Assembly (NCBI GenBank): GCA_051530055.1
Contig: CM121343.1
Coordinates: 1,612,001-1,676,000, forward strand
Reading direction: 5' to 3'
DNA length: 64,000 bases
DNA from: Neoechinorhynchus agilis
Lineage: Eukaryota; Acanthocephala
The notes beneath the pieces were generated by a model, which was not told the DNA's origin, did no database searches, and saw nothing but the letters and a program-made list of their open reading frames with translations. The stretch's first letter is position 1, and each line of letters starts with the position of its first letter. Made by a program: the position numbers and the translations under genes. Below are positions 32,521 through 44,057 of this stretch, piece after piece.

Positions 32521-33700
32521 TGTTTTCTTCAGTGAAGGTATTTGTATGTGGCGGTGGGGAAAAAATTATATCAGAGAATGACTTTGTTTGAAATATTTCG
32601 CCCAATCACGCTGGACTTCTTCAGTCAATTATCTAAAAAGGAATTTGGCAACCTCAGCTCCGGTGGCCTGCCAATAAGACCCTGGATAAACTCTAATAGG
32701 ATGAATCGTCAATAAATGGCAACTCAAGAAACACACGATCCTTGTCTGATGTCACGACTATCGGCCTCCCGAGCCTAGCGCTCCTGATCACCTTCCTATG
32801 CAGATTCAACGGATAACCATTCCGTCCTGATAAATTCAAGATAAAATCTATTTCATGTTCGAGGTCAGTACTAGAGCTGCAATAAGCAAACGCTCGTTGT
32901 ACCAATGATCTAACCCTGGAGATCTTATATTCTCGTGGTTGAGAGGAAATCCATGGTACCATGTCATGTGGAATATTGATTTTCCGATAAACCTTAGTCG
33001 CATACCCATCTCCACCAACACGATCTATCGCAACATCCAGGAAACTGAATCTACCGTCAGTTTCGACATCCGTTGACCATTGAATGTGTGGATCTTTAGT
33101 GTTGATGTAGTTCTGCAGGTGCATGGAAGCATAGGCGGAACGATCAAGGAGAATAAATGTGTCGTCCACATATCGGGCCCATAATGAGAGTCCAGGAATT
33201 GTGGGTAGGTATTTCTCTTCCCACTGCCGCATGTATAACTCCGCAAGCACCGGTGCTAGGGGGCTGACCCTCGCTACACCATCCACCTGACTAAAATCCA
33301 TTCCCTCAAATTAGAAGTTCGAAAATTTGGTGCAGAAACTCAAGAGTTTCCTCCAGTCAGTAATCGAAAGCTTCCAATTATCATAGATCCGTAGGATAGG
33401 TATAGCAAGTTCGATAGCAGTATCTACTGGAATATTTGTGGATAATGAAACCACGTCAGCCGATACCATGATAGAACGTGAGTCCCACGGCATCTTAAGT
33501 CGACCAATGAAGTCCTTCCCAGAGCATACTACATTTGCACTCCGTTCCATTCTCTGACGAAGCATCAGAGCCAGTTTCCTAGACAAACTTGTGCAAAATG
33601 ATGTATGAGCCGCAACTATTGGTCTGAACTTAATCGGACATTTGTGTACCTTGGCAAATAGGTACATTATAAGTGTCCTAGAGTTCACGGACCTAACTGC
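32521..33700 (-). mobile_element. Penelope-like element fragment with terminus (second copy of the 16.4-kb RT piece)
   Basis: The minus-strand RT frames 33688-33311 (FAKVHKCPIKFRPIVAAHT, then the SADVVSLSTNIP motif) and 33301-32693 (SPLAPVLAELYMRQWEEKYL, YVDDTF) are about 99 percent identical to 16411-17304. The GIY-YIG part is replaced at about 32666 by a PLE terminus (32530-32660) also found at 12730-12845. Confidence 0.85.
32595..32624 (-). ncRNA. hammerhead-ribozyme-like core at PLE end
   Basis: The minus strand has CTGAAGA, an extra A, GTCCA, the loop GCGTGAT, TGGGC and GAAA. Compared with 12785-12814, one stem base has changed in a way that keeps pairing (C-G versus U-G/C-G). Helices I and III are not established. 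Confidence 0.42.
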
Positions 33701-33962
33701 CAGTAGTCAGCAAGCTCAATTTTCTTTTGCATCATCAGGACGTTTAAACTCACTTCCCATTAATATCTTGAAACCAGTCTCTTGATATTGTTCACGATTG
33801 GTAACGCAATATCAATACCCTTTATCAATCTTCACTGGTACAATCTCATGAATTCCCTTAAACAAATCTATACTCTCTGCATGGAGTGTGTATGTTTTTA
33901 CTGCTTTCCTGAAGATATATTTTATTAAATGCGGGAGCCTCTGTTTCTGAGGTGATTCCTAC

Positions 33963-34140
33963 TCTCCAGACAATAAAGATATTGATTTATGGCGATATTT
34001 CGCTGGACAAATCCAGCATTCTCAAGCATTAATCCAAAATTAAACTTCAAAAATTAAAAATTAATTTTGGATTAATGTTTGAGAATGCTGGATTGGCCCA
34101 ACGAAATATCGCAATAAATCAATATTTTTATTGTCCGGAG
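33963..34140. repeat. palindrome of two head-to-head PLE-end-like arms
   Basis: The left arm (33963-34042) and right arm (34061-34140) are inverted repeats at about 90 percent identity, with an 18-bp AT-rich centre. Each arm read outward has TTGAGAATGCTGGATT, a short hairpin (CTGGA...TCCAG), CGAAATATCGC and ATAAATCAATA. It lies between a PLE and a LINE fragment. Confidence 0.75.
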
Positions 34141-34990
34141 AATTTCTCTGGACATCCAAACATCATAAGAACTGTACACAAAATCTCACGGGGAACCGAA
34201 TCGAAGGCTTTTCTCAGGTCATAGAAAGTAATCATCATCGGGATTTGTTGCTCTTGCTTTTTCGAAGAGCTTACAGGTGAAAATTTGGAGGAGTTGGACG
34301 AGAACCGTGACGAAGAGTTTCTCCACAACTGAATAGAGATCCTCCTGTAATTCTCGCATTGGGATAGATCACCTATTTTTAAAATTGTGACGATCGCAGT
34401 GACACGTAAATTTCGAGAAACGCATCCGGTTTGTTCAGCCTGGATGCTGTCATGACCTGGTGATTTCCTGGTTTTAGTCTTTTTGACGGCAACTTGAATT
34501 TCCCTCAGATTAGGTGACGCATTCATCCATAATTGAACTTGATGCTGAGGAGTGGATTTTCGAAGTAAGGATTCATAATGTTTTGCCCATCGCTTGATAT
34601 TTTTCATCTTTAGTTAAGAAGCCTTGATTGACACAGAGGAGTTGTATCTTGGCCCATAGATTGCACGTAATTTCCTCAGATTTCTTGCACCATTAATTTT
34701 GGATATCTCTCAAACGCCTCTGAGCTACCGATTTCAGCCTCCGATATTCATTTTTTCATTCAACGCCTACACAAGCGAAACTAATCTTCGTGTAACTTTC
34801 TGACGATGGATTAGCTTCCCAGGCAAGCCGAGCCCTTCGTTTTGGTTGATGGGTTCTGATATCTCCTCATCGTGCGTATCAAAGCAGTCTGGATGTTTCT
34901 TCTCAACGAAACCCCGGGCATCTTTAGCAGCAGTCGTGATTGTGGACTTGATGTTGTTCTATGAGGTTGTTGGGTTTCGGTTAGAATGAG
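34128..34990 (-). mobile_element. LINE fragment: linker and RT fingers to motif A
   Basis: On the minus strand RLKSVAQRRLRDIQN and a decayed linker lead into KRWAKHYESLLRKS, TKTRKSPGHDSIQAE (RT motif 0/1), GDLSQCENYRRIS (motif 1) and ITFYDLRKAFDSVPREIL (motif A with its Asp). The fingers-to-motif-2 part between is garbled. It is a different LINE lineage from those at 13-31 kb, closest in style to the relic at 18.0-19.5 kb. Confidence 0.75.
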
Positions 34991-35590
34991 ACCACAATAT
35001 CAAGACGGAAACTTATCCGAACAAAACTAGTCAAGTGAAGGGAACAACGTGAATGTGGTTGTTTCAACGTCATCAGCCAAGGGTACCACAACACGACCGA
35101 GTTTCTCAACAGGATTCTGTGAGGTTTGTTATGCGATTTTCTCCCTGACGAAAACAGGAGTTCTTAGAGTCCATGGACGCCGTAATTCATGTTGCGGCGG
35201 TTCCGGTTCACCCCCAAGTCCATTGAATACCTAGACTAGTGTTTTCCGCTGGTGATGTTTCTGAGGAATCTCTGACCACAAAAATAAAAGAGCCAATAAG
35301 TTATTTTGACGAAGATTTTACTCAATGCCTTTCGACAACATAGCGTGACCATCGCTGAAACTCAAATCGGTCGCTTGCTAGACACGTTTCTTCGAAGCTT
35401 GCAGACGGAGATGTCAGAGGAGCAGTTCGTCTTTGATCATCAATAGACAATCTCGCCAAAGATAAAAAAAGAAACTTTACGAACTCTTAGTTCCAAACAT
35501 CCCAGTGAAGGCGGTCGGCAGTAGTTTGCGAAATCCTTCTCCCTCGATACGATCCCTTATGTTTTATCATCGAAATCAGAAGTGAAGATG
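34991..35590. other. unassigned intergenic / old repeat
   Basis: It is less AT-rich than the flanks and is probably decayed transposon sequence, but I cannot name a domain. Confidence 0.3.
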
Positions 35591-36275
35591 GCAATCTCCT
35601 CTTTTGCTAACGGATCAGCTCACGGGCTTGACGGGCTCCGGCCCCGGCACCTAAAGGATATGACTTCCTTTTCAGTAGTTGACGCTGCTCAGTCCCATGA
35701 AGATGGATTGGCACGCGTGGCTCGCAAGTAGACGCCAAAGGATTACATGCTCTATCATGCATTTGGTCAGCCGGACGGTCGCCTAGACATGCCGAAATCA
35801 ACGCGATCCTGAGTAGAGCCCTGACCTCCATTAACATTCTAAACATCTTGGAGCCGAGTAATCTGTGCAGGTCTGATGGTAAGCGCCCAGATAGTGTCAG
35901 TCTTCCCTTGGTGCCGAGGGAAGTGCCTTTTATGGGATGCAACCTGCACCGACACCATAGCCAAGTCCTTCGCTGATTTAGCCAGTATAAGCCCCGGCGC
36001 TGTAACGACCGCAGCGGAGCGATGGAAAGCGGCTAAATGCGCTGAGCTGAAGGAGAGCTTCCATTTCGTGCCTTTCGAGATCGAAACGTTTGGGCCCTCG
36101 AAGAATCCACCCTCAGATATAGCAAAGAGGTCGATGGCGATGAAAAGGGACCCGCGTGCGACAGCATTCCTTAAACAAAACATCTCCCTCGCAGTACAAC
36201 GAGGGAGTGCTGCCAGCGAGGGAAAAATCGCGGCTCCACAGAACATTATCTTCCAAAACTTGTAAATTTTAATAA
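35591..36275 (+). mobile_element. LINE fragment (RPDG/WDATC family), internally deleted
   Basis: SAHGLDGLRPRHLKDMTSF (RT N-terminal GxDGLRPxHL block) is followed closely by the C-terminal block CRGKCLLWDATCTDTIAKSF, HFVPFEIETFGPS and FLKQNISLAVQRGSAAS. The whole RT palm is missing between them. The 3' part is nearly identical to 2124-2362. Confidence 0.75.
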
Positions 36276-36289
36276 ACTCACTTGGATTA

Positions 36290-38290
36290 AAAAATCGCAG
36301 GACGAGAGTTTATTCCGAAAGCAATTAAGCTATTTTTCAGCTCATATTTGTATGCCCTCGCAAAAAAGGAAGGTGGAATTCATCCCATTGTAATTGGAAC
36401 AACTCTACGTCGCTCAACAGCAAAAAATTTAAATAAAAGGATCGCGGAAAAAGTAGGGATACGGCTTCGCCCCACTCAGTTAGGCTGCTGTACACCTTGT
36501 GGTACAGAGGCGATTGTTCATTAACTCCGTACGTTCATCACCGGAAACTCAAAGCCGTGCGTGATCTTGAAATGTGATTTTAAAAATACGTTCAGCACAG
36601 TTTATCGAGCAGATTTGCTCGAAGTAGTTAAAGATCACGCACAAGAAACATTTCGCTATTTCCTTAATGCCCATGGGACTAGCTCCCATGTTGTTCAACA
36701 AGCACGTTTTGTGGTCAAAAAGAGGAATTCAACAAGGGGATCGTTTGGGCCCAATAGCCGCCTCACTCGCAGTCAATCCCGTCGCGCACTCTTTCCAGTC
36801 CAGCTTTAACGGCTGGTACCTGGATGATGCAACGCTCGGAGGTAACCCCTCTGTAGTACTACGCGATTTGGAGACACGCGTGAAGGAGACGACGAAAATT
36901 GGCATGGAATTGAATGCTGCGAAATTCGAGATCTTAGTGATGAACGTGGAAGATGAGTCGTCTAGGCAAACTATCGTTAAAGATTTAAAGAACCTGGCCC
37001 CGGGATAGAATTGATCGCTCTAGATCGGTTGAGTCTTCTAAGAAGCTGCATTTTTGGTACTAACATAGAAGCAGAGATTGCCAACCTTCAATCGCAACTT
37101 TCGGTGCTGTTCGAACGAGTTTATGAATTATCTTCACATGAGGCTCTGTTCCTGATCAAGAACACCCTCTTCATTCCAAAATTGCTGTATAAGTTGCGCA
37201 CGGCACCTTTTTTTAGACAAGGATAAGCAAGCAAAATTAGACGGTGAAAGCCACTCTCAAGAAAATTTAAAATAATCAGCTATCGGACGAGGTCTGGCGT
37301 CAAGCGTCCTTGCCTGTGTCGTCCGGCGGTGAGGGTATCCCAAAGGCAGCCGATATTTCTCTGCCAGCTTATTTGGGATCGTATGTAGCAAGCCGCAAAA
37401 TAGTTCAATCCTTTCTTGGTGAGAATTACACTTTTGATGAAGATTTCGTGGATGCTCTTAATCTTTAGTGTGGAGATTCAGGCAGCGAGCAGGTCCCCGT
37501 CAATGGTTGCAAACAAATAGTTTCGGACTCACCCCTGGTAGTAAGAATTCACAACTCTAATTTCAGATTATCGTGACCTGGTGAAACGAACTCGATTGGC
37601 GACAGCCTCTACAAGAGAATCGGGTGCTTGGCTCAACGCTATCCAAATCGCTTTTGTAGGTACCCGTCTCTCCGATGAGACAGTAAGGATTGCAGTGTCC
37701 CTAAGACTTGGGTACCGATGTGCACATCTCATCGCTGCCGCTGCGGAGCGACCGTGGAACCATCGGGACGCCATGGTCTCGTCTGTCGGCAATCAGGTGG
37801 AAGGTACTCACGACACGCCGAAGTCAACGCAATTCTTAGACATGCCCTGAATACTGTGAATGCGCCCAACAACCTAGAGCCGAGAAATCTTTGCCAACTC
37901 GATGGCCGTAGACCGGACGGTGTCACAGTATTCTCGTGGCGAGAAGGAAAATGTTTTCTTTGGGACGCCAGGTTCGTGGACACGCTCGGAGCCAGCAACA
38001 TAAAATTCGCAACTATCAAACCAGAGGGAGCAGCAACCGCCGCTGAGGACCGCAAAAGGATAAAATACAGGGATCTGAGTCGAAATCATTATTTTGTTCC
38101 CTTTGGCTTCGAGACACTCGGGTAGTTTGGTACCGCGGCGCAGGAACTGGTCAAGCAATTGTCGAAGGCGACCCGAGATCAGGAGCATTCCTCCTACAAT
38201 ACATAAGTCTGGATGTGCAACGGAGGAACGCTGCATCCGTCTTTTCGACCGTTACACCAGGACGGCAGCTGAGTGATTCGGAGCGGTTGT
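36290..38290 (+). mobile_element. LINE (RPDG/WDATC family): RT and C-terminal domain, broken
   Basis: Reading in shifting frames: EGGIHPIVIGTTLRRSTAKN and RLRPTQLGCC (RT fingers), VILKCDFKNTFSTVYRADLL (motif A), IQQGDRLGPIAASLAV (motif B), SFNGWYLDDATLGG (motif C), NAAKFEILVMNVE (motif D), HEALFLIKNTLFIPKLLYKL (thumb). The C-terminal CRCGATVEPSGRHGLVC knuckle, LDGRRPDGVTVFSWREGKCF and LWDARFVDTLGASN follow. RPDG plus (W)D spaced this way resembles a PD-(D/E)XK-type restriction-like endonuclease core. There are several frame breaks. Confidence 0.82.
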
Positions 38291-38382
38291 GTGAATGATT
38301 CCTGATCCGAGATTCGGAAGGTTATTTTAATAAAAATCAAAAACTAAAAAAATTCCATACCGTACAATCCGTATAAAGTCCA

Positions 38383-38770
38383 ATGCGCCATCCCAACTGC
38401 CGTCTGTATCTTTTATTTCTTGTGTTCGGCGATCTCGTCTTCAGATTTCGGCCTTTTTTCCAATATAGTTGCTGTTGCATTGACTACAAGAAACCCTGTA
38501 GACAACATTCCGCTTCTCTACTTCCTGGTTTTTCCTGGGAAGTGAGGTTAATTATTGGCATAGAATCGGCAGACCGCTGCTCTTAAATATACTAGGAATT
38601 TTGTTTCGCCAACAGTTGGTCTGTGGGCCTATGCTCGGCAATTAAATACGTAGCTCCATTCGATTCGTGGCCACGGTTTCGTTTGAATTGCTTTTTCTCG
38701 CTTGGTATCCTTGCTGGTGCGCTGCATTAATAGTATCTCTTTGATTGTCAATATTTGAGGTACCGAAGAA
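38383..38770 (-). mobile_element. Penelope-like element scrap
   Basis: Plus-strand CATTGACTACAAGAAACC, CTGTAGACAACATTCCGCTT and GGAATTTTGTTTCGCCAACA are diverged matches of 12270-12420 (PLE, minus strand). It is followed at once by the palindrome at 38775. Confidence 0.55.
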
Positions 38771-38814
38771 TGTTGGTTAGGTCTACACCCGGTAAATGAT
38801 TATTTATTAAAGAA

Positions 38815-38843
38815 GTTTCGAACTTCGCCGGTTTCATCATCAG
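38815..38843 (-). ncRNA. hammerhead-ribozyme-like core (left arm)
   Basis: The minus strand has CTGATGA, an extra T, GAAAC(C), GGCGA, AGTTC and GAAA. Helix II is reduced to about 3 bp, so this copy is probably degenerate. Confidence 0.3.
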
Positions 38844-38879
38844 TTTGTTAATTAGTAATAGACGCTACTAAGCAATAAA

Positions 38880-38908
38880 CTGATGATGAAACCGACGAAG
38901 TTCGAAAC
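38880..38908 (+). ncRNA. hammerhead-ribozyme-like core (right arm)
   Basis: The plus strand has CTGATGA, an extra T, GAAACC, GACGA, AGTTC and GAAAC. It is the mirror of 38815-38843 and helix II is similarly weak. Confidence 0.3.
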
Positions 38909-38954
38909 TTCTTTAATAAATAATCATTTACTGGGTGTAGACCTAAACAATAAT

Positions 38955-39060
38955 TCCAATCTCTTGGATTCACCACTTACTGAAAAATCGTTGCAACTGT
39001 TGGATTACGTCTGTGAGACTCTCCTCACTGCAGAGGTTGTAGGCACGATGCAAAAACCTA
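38955..39060 (-). mobile_element. Penelope-like element scrap
   Basis: TTGCAACTGTTGGATTACGT, GCAGAGGTTGTAGGCACGAT and GCAAAAACCT match 12515-12590 of the PLE at 12.0-12.8 kb. It is cut at 39060, where a LINE piece starts. Confidence 0.6.
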
Positions 39061-39300
39061 AGAGCGTGGGTAGGGGGAGAGGTGAACCCTGAGGGACTCC
39101 GAATTGATGTTGAAACAAGTGCGGTCAGGTTCAACTTCATAGTAAAAGGATTTTGTTTCTAGAAGATTTTTAATAATATGAACCAAATTTACTGATAATT
39201 TAAAAGAGCCAAGAGATTGATATAAGAATTCCCGATTGACTGAGTCCAAAGCTTTGTTGAGATCTAGATGTACAAAGATTTTATTTGCATGCGCTGACTT
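39058..39300 (-). mobile_element. LINE RT fragment (motif A to near motif B)
   Basis: On the minus strand IFVHLDLNKALDSVNREFLY, then LLETKSFYYEVEPDRTCF, followed by a decayed GVPQGSPLSP region. It belongs to the same lineage as the LINE at 27604-31757 but keeps the motif A Asp (LDLNKA). Confidence 0.7.
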
Positions 39301-40235
39301 TGAATTTAAATCATTTTATTCGGATCAAAGGGAGTGGAAATTCGGGAATAATGTGTTGTTTCGATAAAAAAAATTATTTAATTTTCTATTAATTCAGTTT
39401 TTTCGATGTAGGTGAACGCGCGACTGTAATCGGCGAAACATAGTTCGCAGGTCATATCATAAATTACGTTGATTCGAGTTCAAATCGAATCCTATCTATT
39501 CTTTGTGTCCATGGACTTCGCTAGGCACGATGCTGGGCATTTTTTCGGTGTTTAATGATGTCCAGTTCTCGTCAGGATTCGCCTCGATGTAGGCTCATTT
39601 CTGTGGACAATCCGGACACCCATTCTCAATGGATGCTACTAGTGAGCTTTTCATTGATATATTCATCTTGAGAATCAGTTTTCCTCTATATCGATTCCAT
39701 GAGCGATCATTACTCCGTTTTTATTATCTTGAACAACACCGCTGCTAGAAACGAGTGATCTAATTACTTGAATATCCATTATTCGCGAAAAATGCGTTCA
39801 CTCTATCGTGCGGCTGGAAAATCATGCAGTATAGCATCAAGGCATTCGGTGAGAGAGGGGAAAGTCAGATGCGCAAATTTTAGAGGCTTCTTGGTGAAAC
39901 ATTTTAAGATGACAGATTTGAGATTTGGAACCGTTGCAAAATACGGGATAACCGCAGGCGAGGGAAGGTAAAATAAAGCAGAAGTAAAATTTGTAGAGAT
40001 CGGGTGAAGGGATTCCTAAATGTCGGAGGCTTTCGAGGAGATAATTTTTAAAGGTATTGTGTTCGAGGGAGAGAAGCCAGTTTATGATAAAACACCAAGA
40101 GTTACAATCTAAAGAAATTCTTCATGTCATTGAATCAATGGATTAAAATGTTACACCTTTAATTTCTGTATGTTCCTTGCGCTCATCTTTAAACGACTCT
40201 TACAATGAAACGTTTTAATAATTAAATCTTAAAAT
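39301..40235. other. intergenic, nothing recognised
   Basis: No domain or repeat could be identified. The frame at 39768-39971 has no family resemblance. Confidence 0.35.
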
Positions 40236-40769
40236 TCAGTAATAAAAGGTTGCTTCAATTTTCATTCCTTCGACAACTATCAGCCCCAGTGATCTCATCA
40301 TTGCGAAGTGTTCAATATTAAAGGATTGGACTTGATTGTTTGAAACATTCAAGAAAACAATATTTGGCATTTTTAGATCATAAAGACTTCCTGGTATGCT
40401 TCTAAGTTTGTTATCAGCCAGATTCAAAAATATAAGATTTTCCAATCCGTCGAACGCATCAACTGGAATTGTACTGAGTTTGTTTTGACTTAGATCGATA
40501 GCTTGCAAAAGGCTAACAGCTTCAAAAGCTTTTTATTTTATTTTGGTGATTATATTTGATTGAAGACTCAAATATTTAAGATTGAATAAACCCGAAAAAT
40601 CGGTTGGTCCAAGCATAGTTATTTGGTTATTAGTCACGTCGAGTGAAATTAAAGTATTGACTGCAACGAACATGTTTATTTCTCTGAACGTTGTCAGGTT
40701 TTTGTTTGTTAGCGAGAAAACCTTCGTAGCGTTTTTACCCCTAAAAAGGCAAATTGTGTAGATCATCAC
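40236..40769 (-). pseudogene. leucine-rich-repeat protein, one in-frame stop
   Basis: On the minus strand one continuous frame of 178 codons holds about six LRRs of the extracellular type: TLISLDVTNNQITMLGPTDF, NLKYLSLQSNIITKI, LLQAIDLSQNKLSTIPVDAF, NLIFLNLADNKLRSIP and NIVFLNVSNNQVQSFN. A single TAA (40533-40535) interrupts it between the second and third repeats, where LRR spacing is otherwise perfect (ITKIK, stop, KAFEAVSLLQAIDLS). No signal peptide, LRR-CT cap or membrane helix is visible. It could be a fragment of a larger receptor or secreted LRR gene, recently disabled, or a gene with a sequencing error. Confidence 0.6.
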
Positions 40770-42191
40770 TTGTTGGACATAATACCAACTATAAACTGAA
40801 CTATTAATACCAAGAAATCATCTCTATTTTTATTGATTATCACTGATTGAATTTAATAAAAGCAAAAATAAATCACCTTGAGTCGTTACAGACAACTTAA
40901 AAATAGTTATTTAAAACTAATTATCGAAACCAATAAAAAAACATCTTAAGTGAACTGTAAAAATAATGCTGCATAAAGTATGACAATCCAAAAAAACATC
41001 ATGGCACTGAAATGGATGATGTGTTCAGCAATTAAAAATGATAAGAATTTGTGGTTTGGTATTTTTGCTAGAGTAAATTAATTCAAACTCTAATGTATAT
41101 AATTTTAAGAATTAAGATTGCATCTTTTAAGGTTTTTCTTAAAGTTCAATTTATCTCTTGAATATATTGATTCATAAATATGTGAACCGTTGACTCGTAT
41201 GTAAATATTCGCGTTCAAAACCGCTACTGCATACGTGAGCAATCAATTGTGTGTTCAACGGCAACTAGACCAATAACAGCGAACTTTTGAAAAAGCCTCT
41301 ATTCCAAAATCTGTCCATCTTATGAAGATTAACTTCAACTCGGTGTAGAGCAATATTAAAAACCATGGAATGCTTTTGCTTCACAACTTAATCTTGGTTA
41401 ATAATCTAATGAGGCAAGTTGGTAGGCTTTACTGATTCTCAATAGCAAAATGTTAAAAAGATTCAAACATTAATATCTTCATGGAAATTGGTCTTGTAAT
41501 TGAAAATTTTGTTTTCTCCAATAAGACAGAAGAGAGAAAATACACGTTACTCTGTATTGCTTATTTTCTACAATAGAATGAGAAAATGGTTTGAATATGC
41601 TAATCAATATTAATTGCGTATTGACTAGATAAAGTAAAGTTATCGTAGTTAGAAGTTAGATTATCAAGCTAAGTTGTTCGTTTTGTGAAGAGAAAAATGA
41701 TTAGAATTTGAGAATATTAAAAATGCAGATAATTTGTTATTATTTGGATTTAAAGTTCATATATTCATTCAGAATAAGATGTTCCATCAGTATAAGAAGT
41801 TTTTAAGGGAAATTAAATTCATTTTTAGATTGGAAAGTTTGATTTGCTTTTAAGGGAAATCAAAACGAACTAAATTAAAGACATTTTAAACAGGATGTTT
41901 AATAATGTAGAAAACAAAAGGAACCAATCTTTTTATAAGGAACGAAAATATTATTTTTAACTGCAATATTCTTACCTTTAACATCTAATGATCAACAGTT
42001 TATCGGCGAATTTGATTCCATTTTTATGTAAAGTGTTTATCACGGTGCATTTGTTTGTGTGACAAACATCCAGAATGCTGTGTATGTGTCCAGTATCTAT
42101 TCAACCTTGTTTTACAAATACGATCTCAATATGATATCGTTCGCTACTTTTCCGTTCATCACAGTTTTTAGATTTACAAACGTATTTTATA
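40770..42191. other. intergenic upstream of TFIIE gene
   Basis: This stretch of 1.4 kb is AT-rich, with no coding pattern and no transposon match I can see. The TFIIE promoter presumably lies near its right end, but no TATA or initiator element can be defended. Confidence 0.4.
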
Positions 42192-44057
42192 ATGAATCTT
42201 TTAACTAATAATAAGGTTTCGAAAAGAGCTCATGTCGAGATCAAACAAGAACCATGCATTGAGGATTCCGGAGCAAAACGTATGCGTGGAGAATGTACAG
42301 CGCCTTGTATCTCTCAGCTACCCGCCAGAAGCTTAAAGTCGGAAGGTTCATTGAAGATACTCAACGATCTGCTTGAAATTAGCACCAAAGGTATAGAAAC
42401 TTCAACGACAGTGAGTTCTCACAGCACCGGAAGTAGAGTATCCCAGCCAACCAGCCCTATTCGTAAGATAAACGCTGAATCTGGAGTCAGTAAAGACTCT
42501 GGTGATAATTTAATGGTCCCTTCACTTGGAGAAGTCGATTCGTCGAACGGCGAAGATTATTCTTGTGAAATAGTCACGCCCGAGAGAGAGCATCCTCCAC
42601 TGAATTGGCGTAAACATACAATGATATTTGTCGCGCCTCACTTAGAATTTGATCCCATATTTACATTTCCAGAACTCCGAAGGATCGTTAAGGAAATAGA
42701 CGAAAAGAGCGACTTGAGAGAACCAGAGGCACCGAAGGAAGAGACGATCACGGATCCTGAAAAGAGTGAAAACACGAAAAAGGAGAAAGAAGATAGACAA
42801 GAGGTCGATATTGTTAGATTGGATCGTGAGGTTGCCGATGCACTTCGTGCAACCATTCGCCTTAATTTCTCAAGTGTAGATACTTGGATTTTGATTGATT
42901 ATTTGATCATGTATCCTTCCATACGAGATGTTGATCTTGCGGATATGTGCGGACTTCATCTAAAGCAGGTTCGGAAAGGATTAGCATTTTTGATCCGGGA
43001 TCATATTATAAGGACAAAAATTAGAACGGTGCGAGTGAAGGTGACCGAAGAGGAAGCTCAAAAGCGCACAAAGCGTTTACCGGCACACGGAATGCAATTG
43101 AAGCGGCACACTTACTACCAACTGTACCCACATTTGGCTGCTAATATTCTTCGGGTGAAACTCAAGATGATGCGGACTAAGCTTGACAGTCATACTATTG
43201 ATCCCGATGAAGCGAAGCTTATGCCCGGGGTAGAGATTTGGTACAAATGCCCATACTGTCGCTACATTTTAACCAACCTTCACGCCGATATTGTACTCAA
43301 AGCCGGTGCTTTGACTGGTGATAGCGATGATATGGATTGCCCAATGTGTAATACGAATATGAAACGTAGATATGGTGCCAGCGATGAAGTCAATGAATGC
43401 AGGCAGATTTTAGCAAAGTTCAATCAGAAATACTTGAAAATACTAGATGCACTCTACGTGAATCCAACCATAAATTATCCACAAAATGTCCTGAAATTGA
43501 ATTTCTTTGAGCGTGAGGATTTGGGGCACTGCAATTATTTCTGCAAAAAGGTGAAAAGCAGGGATTCGGATATATTATCGTTGATGTGGAAGAAAAAAAG
43601 GAAATCTGGAAAGGACGATGATAATTTTAAGGTCGCGATAGGATATATGACAAAAAGGAAAAGGTTATTGACTGGAATGAGAGAGCTCCCAGAATGGTTC
43701 AGTGTTTTAACGCCAGTAATTGAAGTGGAAGAAGATCATTTGGTTGAGGTTAAGGTATCGTCAGACGGACTGCATACGGATGGCTTAGAATGTACGGAGG
43801 AATACAACGACATTCTTGATAAAATCCAAAACACGAATTGTTATGGTATTGTAGTTAAAGAAGGCGACCTGTTAGAACATAAACAACCAGAGCGATCAAC
43901 AATCAATATGAATGATGAGATAAACATTCCAGTCGATGATATCACTGAAGAAACGCTTCAAACTTTATGGGAAGGAGGTCCAAATGATTATACACGTAAG
44001 TGTATTGCGAAAATTGATCATTTAATTTACGACTGATTTTTAGATCATGATGTATAA
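42192..44057 (+). CDS. TFIIE alpha-subunit-like general transcription factor
   Basis: The exons are 42192-43995 and 44044-44057, giving 605 aa. The 48-nt intron (CGTAAGTG ... GATTTTTAG) is in phase and changes the end to NDYTHHDV. Without splicing, the frame would read on for 12 codons to 44036. Residues 1-205 are a low-complexity, charged N-terminal extension that the human protein lacks. About 212-285 is the winged-helix domain (TWILIDYLIMYPSIRDVDLA, KQVRKGLAFLIRDHIIRTK). About 305-335 matches the family's Y.INY.....V..K...M helix (YYQLYPHLAANILRVKLKMM). The zinc ribbon is C353-P-Y-C356 and C383-P-M-C386. An acidic tail with DDITEETLQTLWEGG follows. TFIIE alpha recruits TFIIH to the RNA polymerase II pre-initiation complex in the nucleus. 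The sequence is divergent, so a TFIIE-related paralogue is possible. Confidence 0.85.

Larger units (their letters stand above)
38775..38950. repeat. palindrome of two head-to-head PLE-end arms with hammerhead-like cores
   Basis: The arms 38775-38849 and 38874-38950 are about 97 percent identical inverted repeats around a 24-bp centre. Each arm read outward has CTGATGATGAAACCG, then TTCGAAAC, TTCTTTAATAAATAATCATT and the end GGTGTAGACC. The same end sequence occurs in the palindrome at 61948-62198. Confidence 0.85.

Noticed and set aside
38850-38873. Helix I of a complete hammerhead formed by the palindrome centre at 38.85 kb
   Set aside because: The arms around the centre can pair, but this follows simply from the palindrome, and the bases before it (CA) do not give the required UH cleavage site.
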